This document shows positions 56,234-64,000 of a stretch of DNA of 64,000 bases, piece after piece (within the stretch, counting starts at the first letter, position 1; every line of letters starts with the position of its first letter). The position numbers and the translations under genes were made by a program. Under the pieces are notes generated by a model. That model was not told the DNA's origin. It searched no databases and was given only the letters and a program-made list of their open reading frames with translations. Origin of the DNA: Pseudaeromonas sp963677375 (GTDB lineage Bacteria; Pseudomonadota; Gammaproteobacteria; Enterobacterales; Aeromonadaceae); assembly GCA_963677375.2 (NCBI GenBank), contig CAXXIF010000021.1, positions 98,645 to 162,644 on the forward strand. Reading direction: 5' to 3'.

Positions 56234-59200
56234 CTATTGGGCCGGTTCAGGATGCGTATCCGTCTGCCGGGAGACATCTGGTGCTCGCGGACTGCCGCCG
56301 TGGCCTGGCCGGATCCGGAACCAGATGGAATACATGGCCGGCAGGAACAGTAGCGTCAGGATGGTCCCGGCCAGGGTGCCGCCAATCAAGGTATAGGCCA
56401 GCGTTCCCCAGAACACCGAATGGGTCAGCGGAATGAAGGCCAGGATGGCGGCCAATGCCGTCAGGATCACTGGGCGCGCACGCTGCACCGTCGCTTCGAC
56501 CAGCGCGCGGAATGGATCCAGCCCAGCTTGTTCGTTCTCCCGGATCTGGCCGATCAGGATCAGCGTGTTGCGCATCAATATGCCCGACAAGGCAATCAAA
56601 CCCACCAGTGCATTGATGCCGAAGGGCTGTTGGAACAGCAGCAGCGTCGGCACCACGCCGATCAACCCCAGCGGACTGGTCAGGAAGACCATCACCATGC
56701 CGGCGATCGAGCGCACCTGCAGGATGATGATGAGCAGAGTGATCGCCAGCATGATGGGAAAGATCGGCAGCATGGCGACCGTCGCCTTTCCGGACTCTTC
56801 AATGGAGCCGGCCTCTACGATGTGGTAGCCGCTCGGCAATTTTTCCATGATGGGTTGGAGCTGCTGGGTAATGGCCGTTGACACGTCGGGCGGCTGCAAA
56901 CCTTCGGCGATGTCACCGCGGACGGTGATCGTCGGCACCCGATCCCGGCGGCGCATCAGCGGCTCTTCCATGCGGACCTCGATCTGGCCCACCTGCGCCA
57001 GCGGAATGCGCTGCCCATTGGCACCAGCCAGGGTGAAATTACCCATCTTGGCCGGATCGAGGCGGTTGTTGCCTGCCGAGCGCGCGACTACCTGTACCGT
57101 GCGAATATCTTCACGCACCGCCGTAACCGGAATGCCGCTGAGCAGAAATTGCAGTTGTTGCGCCACTGAGCTCGATGTCAGTCCGACGGCTTGTAATCGG
57201 TCCTGCTGCAAGGTGAAGTGCAGCGTGGGCACGCGCACACCCCAATCCGTGTTGACCGTGCGCAGCAGCGGGCTGGCATTCATGACCGCTTGCACCTCGG
57301 CCGCGACGTTACGCAGCAGCTCCGGATCCGGGCCGCTGACGCGGTAAGCCACCGGGAAGGGCGAATACGGACCGAACACCAGTTGGGTAACGCGGACTCG
57401 GGCTTCGGGGGCCAAGCCATTGGCGATGGCCTGCCGCAGCCGATGTTTCAGCGCTTCGCGCTCATCCTGGTTGTCCGTACGCACCACGATCTTGGCAAAT
57501 GACGGATCGGGCAACTCAGGCCCCACCGAGAAATAGAAGCGAGGCGCCCCTTGACCCACGTAGGCGGTGACTATCTTGGCCTCCTGTTGTTTAGCCAGCC
57601 AGGATTCCACCTTCTGTGCTGCGGCGCTGGTCTGGGTAATCGAGGTGCCATAGGGCATCTGCACCTCCACCAACACCTCCGGCCGGTCAGAGATCGGGAA
57701 GAACTGTTTCTTGACCACCGCCATGCCGAGCACCGACACAACGAAAAGAGCAATCACAGTGCTAGCGACGATCCACTTACGGGCAATCACGCGCCCCAGC
57801 AGTCGACGAAAGCGGTTGTAGTGTGGTGTGTCATAGATGGCATCGTGACCGCCTTCGACCCTCTTGAAATCGGGCAGCAGCTTGACCCCGAGGTAGGGGG
57901 TGAACACCACCGCGACCACCCAGGAGGCGATGAGCGCTATGCCCACGATCCAGAACATGTTGCTGGTGTACTCCCCGGCCGTGGATCGGGCGAAGCCGTT
58001 GGGCATGAAGCCGACGGCTGTGACCAGGGTGCCGGAGAGCATGGGCGCCGCAGTATGACTCCAGGCATAGGCCGAGGCGGAAATACGGTCATAGCCCTCT
58101 TCCATCTTCACCACCATCATTTCGATGGCGATGATGGCGTCGTCCACCAGCAGACCCAGCGCCAGGATCAAGGATCCCAGCGTGATGCGATCGAAATTCT
58201 TGCCCGTCGCCAGCATCACCGCAAACACGACGGCCAGCGTCAGCGGCACGGCGGCGGCAACCACAACCCCGACCCGCCAGCCCATGCTCACAAAACTCAC
58301 CAACATGACCACCAGCACGGCGGCGAAGAACTTGATCATGAACTCATCGACCGCCGAGCTGATATTGACGGCCTGATCAGTGACTTTGGACAAACTCATG
58401 CCCAGCGGTTGTTCGGCGTTGATCGCACTGACTTCGCCGTCGAGTGCCTTCCCCAGATCCAGTCCGTTCCAGCCGTCACGCATGACGATGCCCAACAGCA
58501 AGGCAGGTTCACCGCCGTTACGGATCAGAAACGTCGCCGGATCTTCATAACCCCGCTTCACCGTGGCGATGTCCGCCAGTTTCAGCGTGCGCCCCTGCGC
58601 CACCACAGGGGTGTTGCGGATCTTCTCCAGCTCATCAAAGGCGCCATCCAGACGAATGAATACCTCTGGCCCCTTGGTTTCAACGGAGCCGGCCGCTGTC
58701 AACGCGTTCTGGTTGCCCAACGCGGCGAACACCTCCTGCGGAGTGATGCCCAGGGTTGCCAGCCGCTCGTGTGAAAACTCGACGTAGATCCGCTCCGATT
58801 GTTCGCCAACGATATTGACCTTTTTCACGCCTGCAACATGCAGCAGGCGCTGGCGCAGCGTTTCCGCATCGCGGACCAGCTCACGCTGGGGCACGCCCTT
58901 GGCCTTGAGGGCGTACAAGGCAAAGGTCACATCGGAATACTCATCGTTGACAAACGGCCCGATCACCCCGGACGGCAGATTACGGATCTCGTCACCGACC
59001 TTTTTACGGGCCTGGTAGAACTCGTCCTGCACTTCCGCGGGCGGAGTGCTGTCCAGCAAGGTCAAGGTAGTGAACGCCAATCCGGGACGGGTGTAGGTCT
59101 CGCTGCGGTCGTACCAACGTAGCTCCTGCAAGCGCTTTTCGATCTTCTCGGCGACCTGATCCTGCATCTCCTGCGCGGTCGCGCCCGGCCAAGCCGTGAT

Positions 59201-59356
59201 GATCGTCATCACCTTGATCGTGAAGGATGGGTCCTCCGCCCGCCCCAGCTTGAAGAAGGCCATGCCTCCGCCCAGCGAGATCAGGAGGATCAAGAACAGC
59301 GTAATGGCGCGTTCGCGGACCGCGAGCGCCGACAGGTTGAAACGATGTCCGCTCAT
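56234..59356 (-). CDS. RND efflux permease, inner-membrane subunit
   Basis: 1040-residue resistance-nodulation-division pump, undamaged. It has 12 transmembrane helices, with two large periplasmic loops after helices 1 and 7. Helix 4 carries the proton-relay pair in LGLLVDDAIIAIEMMV. The N-terminus (NLSALAVRERAITLFLILL) and ETYTRPGLAFTTLTL loop fit the HAE1-like group near TriC/VexK-type pumps rather than AcrB. It overlaps the MFP gene by 4 bp. The SDR gene follows. Confidence 0.92.
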   Translation of the reverse strand: MSGHRFNLSALAVRERAITLFLILLISLGGGMAFFKLGRAEDPSFTIKVMTIITAWPGATAQEMQDQVAEKIEKRLQELRWYDRSETYTRPGLAFTTLTLLDSTPPAEVQDEFYQARKKVGDEIRNLPSGVIGPFVNDEYSDVTFALYALKAKGVPQRELVRDAETLRQRLLHVAGVKKVNIVGEQSERIYVEFSHERLATLGITPQEVFAALGNQNALTAAGSVETKGPEVFIRLDGAFDELEKIRNTPVVAQGRTLKLADIATVKRGYEDPATFLIRNGGEPALLLGIVMRDGWNGLDLGKALDGEVSAINAEQPLGMSLSKVTDQAVNISSAVDEFMIKFFAAVLVVMLVSFVSMGWRVGVVVAAAVPLTLAVVFAVMLATGKNFDRITLGSLILALGLLVDDAIIAIEMMVVKMEEGYDRISASAYAWSHTAAPMLSGTLVTAVGFMPNGFARSTAGEYTSNMFWIVGIALIASWVVAVVFTPYLGVKLLPDFKRVEGGHDAIYDTPHYNRFRRLLGRVIARKWIVASTVIALFVVSVLGMAVVKKQFFPISDRPEVLVEVQMPYGTSITQTSAAAQKVESWLAKQQEAKIVTAYVGQGAPRFYFSVGPELPDPSFAKIVVRTDNQDEREALKHRLRQAIANGLAPEARVRVTQLVFGPYSPFPVAYRVSGPDPELLRNVAAEVQAVMNASPLLRTVNTDWGVRVPTLHFTLQQDRLQAVGLTSSSVAQQLQFLLSGIPVTAVREDIRTVQVVARSAGNNRLDPAKMGNFTLAGANGQRIPLAQVGQIEVRMEEPLMRRRDRVPTITVRGDIAEGLQPPDVSTAITQQLQPIMEKLPSGYHIVEAGSIEESGKATVAMLPIFPIMLAITLLIIILQVRSIAGMVMVFLTSPLGLIGVVPTLLLFQQPFGINALVGLIALSGILMRNTLILIGQIRENEQAGLDPFRALVEATVQRARPVILTALAAILAFIPLTHSVFWGTLAYTLIGGTLAGTILTLLFLPAMYSIWFRIRPGHGGSPRAPDVSRQTDTHPEPAQ

Positions 59357-60468
59357 GGGCGCGCTCCCGCTTTGGTGGCGGTAGAGAACGGCGCGGCTAC
59401 CCGGACCAACTCACCCTCACGCAACAGGTGGGCACCGAGTGCCACGATCAGATCCTCGCGCTGGATTTGGCCGGTCACCCGGGCAGAATCATCATCAAGC
59501 TGGAGGAGTGTGACCGGACGCCAGGCCACGGTGGCCGGCTCGCCCTGCAGAACCCAGACCCCAGGCCCCTTGCCGGCATCAAATAAAGCCCCGATAGGCA
59601 CCTGTAGACCCGATGTTGAAACCAGGCGTTCATCGGCAACTTCAATGGTCACGGTGGCGCCTAAAGGTGCGTCTTGCAGCGCACCGGTCAGCACATATCG
59701 GGCTTCAAAGGTGCGAGTCATGGGATCTGCGGCGTCTGAAAGCTGTCTGAGGGTGGCAACCGATGCAACATCGCTGCTACCGAAGAGTTTTGCTTGCCCT
59801 CGAGACCCCAATGCGGGACGCAGGGTTTCCGGGAGTTGAATTACCGCCTCACGTGCACCCGCATGAGCCACGCGAACCACTATTTGCCCGGTATTCACGA
59901 CCTGCCCAGGCTCGGCCAGGGTTTCAATCACGGTCCCGTTCGCATCGGCAACCAAATCCGTATACCGGGTTGCATTCAGTGCCACTTCCGCTTGCGCCTC
60001 GGCAGCACGCAGTTGAGCTTTGGCCGTATCCGCTGCCGCCTTGACTTGATCGTAAGCTGATGCGGATATGGCCCCGGTTCCTCGCAAATCCCGGTAACGG
60101 GCTTCATCCTCTGCCGCTTGTTTCGCTCTCGCCTTCGCCGCCACGACAGACTCCTGCTGCGCATGGGCCGCGAGTTTCAGATCCACCGGGTCAATGCGCA
60201 TCAGCAGTTGACCCCGCTTCACGGTTTGCCCCGCATCGACGAGGCGTTCCAGCACCTTGCCCGAAACACGAAACCCTAAATCACTCGCCACGCGAGCCGC
60301 CACCACCCCGGTAAAAGAGCGTGACTCGTTCCCGACATCCATGACTCGGAGCGCGCGAACCAGTGGGGGTTGCGTACGTGGATCGGATGGTTTTTCTTCG
60401 CTGCAAGCCGTTAAGACCAGCGACAACGCAGTGACAACTGCCATTGAAAGTATGCTGTGACGCGACAT
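59353..60468 (-). CDS. RND efflux periplasmic adaptor (MFP) lipoprotein
   Basis: 371 residues. The lipobox LVLTAC near residue 22 marks a lipoprotein. It has a barrel-sandwich/lipoyl half (VSGKVLERLVDAGQTVKRGQLLMRID), an alpha-hairpin (AHAQQESVVAAKARAKQAAEDEA), the second lipoyl half (GTVIETLAEPGQVVNTGQ) and beta-barrel domains. It bridges the RND pump and the outer-membrane channel. A TATAAT -10 lies 38 bp upstream beside an operator, so it has its own regulated promoter after tetR. Confidence 0.93.
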   Translation of the reverse strand: MSRHSILSMAVVTALSLVLTACSEEKPSDPRTQPPLVRALRVMDVGNESRSFTGVVAARVASDLGFRVSGKVLERLVDAGQTVKRGQLLMRIDPVDLKLAAHAQQESVVAAKARAKQAAEDEARYRDLRGTGAISASAYDQVKAAADTAKAQLRAAEAQAEVALNATRYTDLVADANGTVIETLAEPGQVVNTGQIVVRVAHAGAREAVIQLPETLRPALGSRGQAKLFGSSDVASVATLRQLSDAADPMTRTFEARYVLTGALQDAPLGATVTIEVADERLVSTSGLQVPIGALFDAGKGPGVWVLQGEPATVAWRPVTLLQLDDDSARVTGQIQREDLIVALGAHLLREGELVRVAAPFSTATKAGARP

Positions 60469-60505
60469 ACCTAAGCCCCCATGAAGTAGTATTCAGGAGG
60501 CCATT

Positions 60506-60540
60506 ATTATACCAGTGACCGACATCGTCAATGGTCACTG
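60506..60540 (-). promoter_or_regulatory. Second TetR operator and -10 element before the MFP gene
   Basis: Inverted repeat CAGTGACC-N12-GGTCACTG (60513-60540) with TATAAT (minus strand, 60506-60511) directly after it. The half-site and the 12-bp gap are the same as in the operator upstream of tetR. Confidence 0.8.
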
Positions 60541-60546
60541 AAAGTT

Positions 60547-61167
60547 TTACGGTGCAAGACTGCGCAGAACCAGATTCGCGAGTTGGATCGGAGCCTCGTC
60601 AATGGTGTCGAAGTTGTGCTGTAGGATGAGGGGGTTCAAATAGGGACGCATGACCAGATAAATAGCCGTCGTTATTTCGTCCAGGGGCGTTTTCCGCTCA
60701 AAGTCGCCGCTTTTACGCCCCTCCTGGAGGATCTGTTGCAGTAACGCCTTGATGTTTTGTTCATAGGTGATGGTGGCCTGCCAATGCTCGGCAGCCGCCG
60801 AGGCGGCGATTTCATAGAGCTTTTGATCCCCCGAGAATAGACGGAAACTAGCCTGGGCAAGCTCTTTAAACAGACGACGCAGCTGCTCAGGCGGCTGACC
60901 GACGGCTTCAATGGCACTGCGTACATCGGCCTCAATGCCGTTCAGGCAGTTGGTACAAATACTCTCGCCAATCGCTTGCTTGGAGGGGAAAAACTTATAG
61001 ATATAAGCTTTTGAAAATCCTATTGATTTAGCCAAATCCGAGACGGTGGTCTTGCCGTAGCCGTAGCGACTGAAGTGCTCGGTGGCGGCCATCACAATCT
61101 GGTCCCGCACCTCGTGATCGATAGGGCCCCGATTCACGACCTGGCTGTCGCTTTCTTCACTCATCAT
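60547..61167 (-). CDS. TetR-family repressor of the efflux operon
   Basis: 206 residues. The N-terminal helix-turn-helix is VSDLAKSIGFSKAYIYKFFPSK, preceded by ATEHFSRYGYGKTT; the C-terminal ligand domain has no specific signature. It is the first gene of the operon and divergent from the outer-membrane channel gene. Two operators sharing AGTGACC-N12-GGTCACT flank it, which points to autorepression and control of both transcripts. Tandem ATGs (61167, 61164) are possible starts. Confidence 0.9.
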   Translation of the reverse strand: MMSEESDSQVVNRGPIDHEVRDQIVMAATEHFSRYGYGKTTVSDLAKSIGFSKAYIYKFFPSKQAIGESICTNCLNGIEADVRSAIEAVGQPPEQLRRLFKELAQASFRLFSGDQKLYEIAASAAAEHWQATITYEQNIKALLQQILQEGRKSGDFERKTPLDEITTAIYLVMRPYLNPLILQHNFDTIDEAPIQLANLVLRSLAP

Positions 61168-61217
61168 CTTCTCCCGGACGTTTCGACATGATATTCCGGG
61201 ATTTTACCGCGTCATGG

Positions 61218-61271
61218 CAAGATTGACAACGAGTGACCAAATGGTAATCTGGTCACTCGTTGTCAATCTTG
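61218..61271. promoter_or_regulatory. Divergent promoter-operator between tetR and the outer-membrane channel gene
   Basis: Perfect 22-bp inverted repeat (61218-61239 and 61250-61271) with a 10-bp spacer. Each arm contains TTGACA, so the -35 elements are embedded. On the plus strand TTGACA (61223) is 16 bp from TAATCT (61245). The core AGTGACC-N12-GGTCACT matches the operator before the MFP gene. Confidence 0.85.
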
Positions 61272-61280
61272 GGTAAGAAT

Positions 61281-62722
61281 ATGCGTCTAAAATCCGCATC
61301 CATCACGTTGGCCATCACCAGCTGGCTGGTTGCGCGGTCGGGCCTGACTACAGACTGCCAGAACTTTCAACCCCGAAACACTTTTTGGGGCCCACATCCC
61401 TGGAGATCCAGGAAACCGGTAACCATGCCAATCTCCAAGCCTGGTGGGAGCAATTTGGTGACGAGCTGTTGACTCGCTACATCACTCTGGCGTTGCGGCA
61501 AAATCTTGACCTGGCCCAAGCTAGCGCCCGAGTCACACAGGCTCAAGCCGGACTTGGTGCGGCAGATGCAGCCTTGCTGCCGGTGGGAAACCTCTCCGGA
61601 CAAGCGGCCCGCGCCTATCAATCCGTGGAAACACCACTGGGTCAGGTGTTGAATTCATCTCCCGGCTTTGACCGCCATGGCAACAGTTACGAAGCCAACC
61701 TGAACGCGAGCTGGGAACTCGACCTGTTTGGGGGTCTGCGCCGAGATCGGGAAGCCGCGCTGGCCGAGTATCAGGCCACCTCGGCGGGAGTCGCGGCAAC
61801 CCGACTGGCGGTTGCCGCACAAACCGCGAACATTTACGTCAATATTCGCGCCATTCAATCCCGATTAGACATAGCCCGGCAACAGGTAGCGGCGCAGCAA
61901 CAAATGCTGAAGCTGATCCAGCTCCTCTACACCAAGGGATTGGCTGCAGAGCGCCAAGTGCAGCAGCTTCAGGCTTCGCTCGCCCAATATCAGGCCGCAG
62001 TTCCCGTTCTGGAATCCGGTCTGGATACCAGTATGAACGCTCTGGACGTCATGCTGGGCACTCCTCCTGGAACCCATAGGGCAGAGCTGGTCACGCCTGT
62101 GCCGATCCCGTCGACGCCGGCCACCATCGGCATGGGGACGCCGGGTGAATTGCTGACCCGCCGACCCGATCTCATCATAGCTGAGCGTCATCTGGCAGCG
62201 TCCAATGCCAGGGTTGGCTCGGCGATGGCCGAATACTATCCAAAGCTATCACTGAGTGGTTTGCTCGGCAGTGCGACGGCCATCGATGAAGGCAATCTGT
62301 TGAGCGGTGGTGCGAGTCTAGCGGCTGGAGTGCTCGGCTTACGCTGGCGCTTGTTTGATTTTGGTCGCATCGATGCCCAGATTGAGCAGGCCAAAGGTCG
62401 TGAGGCCGAGATGCTGGCTGGCTATCGACTGGCCGTCCTGAAAGCCTCGGAAGATGTGGAAAACGCATTCTCGGCGCTGATCAAACGTGAGCAAGAAGCC
62501 ATGATTCTGTCGCAGGGCGTTCATGCCCAGCAGGGAGTGCGAAATGCCTCTTGGTCGGCCTACCAGAAGGGCACGGCCAGCATGCTTGAGGTGCTGCAAG
62601 TGGACGAAAGCTTATTCCAGGCATCGGATCGGGAAGTTATTGCCCGGTCCGAGTCGGCAAACGCAGCCATAGCTGCATTTAAGGCTCTGGGTGGTGGCTG
62701 GCAAGCTGATGAGAAACCGTAA
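61281..62722 (+). CDS. Outer-membrane efflux lipoprotein (OprM/NodT family), one early frameshift
   Basis: TolC-like channel completing the tripartite pump. The ATG at 61281 begins MRLKSASITLAITS. One missing base near 61321 separates it from LAGCAVGPDYRLPEL, the expected lipobox and mature start. From there the frame is intact: paired OEP domains (WWEQFGDELLTRYITLAL, NLNASWELDLFGGLRRDREAAL, LTRRPDLIIAERHLAASNARVG, ASMLEVLQVDESLFQASD). The mature part is about 466 residues. It is transcribed away from tetR, and its stop overlaps the MATE start (TAATG). Confidence 0.9.
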
Positions 62723-63150
62723 TGTCAACATCTTCGCCGGAGTTAAATTCGAATCAAACGTTAGCGATAATAAGAAGGACCAATGACATTCTGGAAGGCC
62801 CTATCATCCCGGTAATGCTCAAATTAGCGCTACCAACGCTTGCTGTTTTAGTCGTGCAAACCTTCGTTGGCATTATGGAAACATATTTTGCAGGCTCTCT
62901 TGAATCCGATTCTCTAGCAGGAGTATCTGTCGTTTTTCCAGTATTGATGATCATGCAAATGATGGCTAACGGAGGGATAGGAAGAGGTTTCGCGTCCGCA
63001 GTATCAAGGGTATTGGGTGCAGGAAAACAGGAGGAAGTCCAATCCTTCGATACCCTATCTTGTAAACTTACGACGCCGGATTATTTTGCTGAGCTATCGG
63101 CGTCACTCTATGTCAGCTTATGGTTTATTTTTATGTCAACTTATGGGTAA
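62722..63150 (+). pseudogene. MATE-family efflux protein, truncated
   Basis: The first ~108 residues are a normal MATE N-terminus: DILEGPIIPVMLKLALPTLAVL, VGIMETYFAGSLESDSLAGVSVVFP, GGIGRGFASAVSRVLGAGKQEE. After about 63040 similarity stops, and the frame runs into the right-end repeats of the element and a stop. Full MATE proteins are about 450 residues. The start overlaps the channel gene stop, so it belonged to that operon. A deletion or rearrangement at the transposon end is inferred. Confidence 0.8.
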
Positions 63151-63213
63151 AAATCGTTTTGTAACTTGTTGTTTTTACTAGAGCCGCTATGTCAACTTAT
63201 GGTTATAACGACA
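63109..63213 (-). repeat. Right end: three inverted TnsB-type subrepeats and terminus
   Basis: Copies of TATGTCARCTTATGG at 63109-63125, 63132-63148 and 63188-63204, spaced 23 and 56 bp. Then comes ACGACA (63208-63213), the complement of the left TGTCGT terminus. Confidence 0.78.
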
Positions 63214-63476
63214 TCAATTCGTTAGCCTCAAAGCCTGTCTGGTCATCCACTTGCTGTGGACGACTTCTTGTAGACAAACAAGAGGCAACCTCATGAATCT
63301 CTGGCTCAGTCCCCACGGTATCTGGTACTTCCGCAAGGCCACAATCATGCCTTGAGGTAGGTGGAAGTAAATCAAAAAGACGTGCCGAATAAGAGCCAAC
63401 GAACTGTGGTGGTTAAGTGAAATTGGCCGCGGTTTTATAAGCATTCCTGCACCAGCATGCGTTTGTTCATGCTTTC
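63214..63476. other. Gap with integrase remnant
   Basis: 263 bp between the element's right end and the DUF190 gene. It contains the integrase-like fragment listed separately and nothing else I can support. Confidence 0.45.
63293..63355 (+). pseudogene. Tyrosine recombinase (phage integrase) N-terminal remnant
   Basis: Short frame MNLWLSPHGIWYFRKATIMP then a stop. The SPHGIWYFR pattern opens many tyrosine integrases. Reading through two stops in the same frame gives GRWK and IKK, which fit the following strand and basic helix, so the gene seems degraded by point changes. Weakly supported because it is so short. Confidence 0.4.
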
Positions 63477-63812
63477 TTATTGGAAGGATTCATTGTTGCG
63501 TTCACTTACGATGCCGAACTCTATCGGCGTCAGGGTGTAAAAAACATCTATCTCATTATTTTTCAATAGATTAAAAATGGATTCAGCCTCTTCTGGAGTA
63601 ACCGCCAATGTCACTTCCAGTGGTTGATCATTTAATTCAAAGAAGTGTACGGAATGGAGTTTTTGATCGTGACCAAAGCCTTCACTGGCGGCAAACATGG
63701 TTGCTCCTCTGACCCCGAGGTTTTTGGCTGCTTCAATAATCCATTGAGCAATAGATTGCCCATGAACGAGTCGATCCTGCTGGGTGAAAAAAGACAACTT
63801 GTATCCTTGCAT
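63477..63812 (-). CDS. DUF190 family protein
   Basis: 111 residues from ATG 63812, set by GGAGGT four bases upstream, starting MQGYKLSFFTQQDRLVHGQSIAQWII. The fold is PII-like (GVRGATMFAASEGFG, VTLAVTPEEAESIFNLL). DUF190 proteins are commonly paired with the CrcB fluoride channel, as here, 11 bp downstream of crcB. The function is not established. The longer open frame runs into crcB and is rejected. Confidence 0.85.
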   Translation of the reverse strand: MQGYKLSFFTQQDRLVHGQSIAQWIIEAAKNLGVRGATMFAASEGFGHDQKLHSVHFFELNDQPLEVTLAVTPEEAESIFNLLKNNEIDVFYTLTPIEFGIVSERNNESFQ

Positions 63813-63823
63813 AAAACCTCCCG

Positions 63824-64000
63824 TCAACCTTGATGGAAAAAGGAGACCGTCGCGATCCCGAGCAGGGTCATAGCGAGCGAACCCACAACATGTATAGATA
63901 TGGATGAGCATGCCCAGAACCATCGACCTTGCTGTAATAAGGAGCTAACCTCTGCCGAAAAAGTTGAAAACGTCGTTAGCCCGCCAAGAAATCCAGTAAT
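63824..64000 (-). CDS. crcB: Fluoride ion exporter CrcB/Fluc, C-terminal part
   Basis: Dual-topology membrane channel that expels fluoride. The visible 58 residues include the family signature GFLGGLTTFSTFSAEV (the Na+ and Phe-track region) and a last transmembrane helix (VGSLAMTLLGIATVSFF), ending at TGA 63824-63826. The 5' part lies beyond base 64000, as would any fluoride riboswitch. It is followed at once by the DUF190 gene. Confidence 0.92.
   Translation of the reverse strand: MTGFLGGLTTFSTFSAEVSSLLQQGRWFWACSSISIHVVGSLAMTLLGIATVSFFHQG

Larger units (their letters stand above)
53602..63213. mobile_element. Relic of a Tn7-like transposon at ffs with efflux cargo
   Basis: Both ends carry TGTCGT followed three bases later by AACCATAAGTTGACATA, in inverted orientation: left from 53602, right ending at 63213. 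The left end has two subrepeats 21 bp apart, the right end three. Ends with several AACCATAA-type TnsB sites and a TGT terminus are what I recall for Tn6677/Tn6900-class (I-F3) elements, and ffs is one of their attachment sites. Only a tnsA fragment remains; no tnsB, tnsC, tniQ, cas genes or CRISPR are present. Flanking 5-mers (ATGTC, TCAAT) do not match, so the two ends may not come from one insertion event. Confidence 0.65.

Noticed and set aside
57551..58774. Long plus-strand open frame of 407 codons opposite the RND pump gene
   Set aside because: It is His/Gln/Arg-rich shadow coding caused by the codon bias of the pump gene; no start signal and no family resemblance.
53611..63204. IS21-type insertion sequence ends
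   Set aside because: Multiple end repeats also occur in IS21 relatives, but there is no istA/istB trace. The ffs location and the TnsA-like fragment fit a Tn7-like element better.

Overview
The window reads as chromosome of a polarly flagellated gammaproteobacterium, most likely Aeromonadales (Aeromonas/Tolumonas/Oceanimonas group). Reasons: the uvrY-uvrC-pgsA and tig-clpP-clpX-lon-hupB-ppiD blocks, a MotY gene close to rnt, the glk/hexR/pykA module, PhoPQ, PsrA-type control of fadE, and an Aeromonas-like secreted alpha-amylase. The genus is an inference; no 16S gene is present.

Layout. 0-11.4 kb, minus strand: phospholipid synthesis, excision repair and protein quality control (pgsA, uvrC, uvrY, ppiD, hupB, lon, clpX, clpP, tig). 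11.8-24.7 kb: GH84 hexosaminidase, EamA exporter, gloA, a lemA/M48 pair, Sel1 protein, motY, uraA, rnt, an NhaC-type antiporter, grxD, sodB, sixA. 24.8-35.5 kb: rimO, phoP, phoQ, glk, hexR, pykA, fadE, psrA. In this stretch almost every gene except glk and psrA carries +1 indels, mostly in homopolymers. The shifted frames join into normal full-length proteins, so sequencing error is likelier than decay. 35.6-40.6 kb: rsmS, two initiator tRNAs, an ABC exporter, ppk2 and a Dph6-like ligase. 40.8-44.0 kb: a large peptidoglycan-hydrolase-like protein (M23-like, EF-hand, GH19) overlapping a small exported protein, which looks like an effector/immunity pair. 44.2-46.1 kb: tRNA-Ser with a partial duplicate and a decayed accessory patch. 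46.2-53.35 kb: a solute-binding protein, YbjN-like protein, MFS exporter, alpha-amylase and a basic amino acid antiporter.

53.47-63.2 kb is the most interesting part. The 4.5S SRP RNA gene (ffs) is followed 17 bp later by an end-like sequence beginning TGTCGT. It carries 17-bp subrepeats (AACCATAAGYTGACATA type) and then a TnsA-like N-terminal fragment. Three inverted copies of the subrepeat lie at 63.1-63.2 kb. This is the layout of a Tn7-like (I-F3/CAST-type) transposon at its known ffs attachment site, here reduced to ends plus cargo. The cargo is a drug-efflux operon, tetR-MFP-RND-SDR-KAS(FabF-like), with a divergent outer-membrane channel gene and a truncated MATE gene. Two operators with the same half-sites and spacing (AGTGACC-N12-GGTCACT) flank tetR, so the regulator can be tied to both promoters from sequence alone. 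Beyond the element are an integrase remnant, a DUF190 gene and the end of crcB (fluoride exporter).
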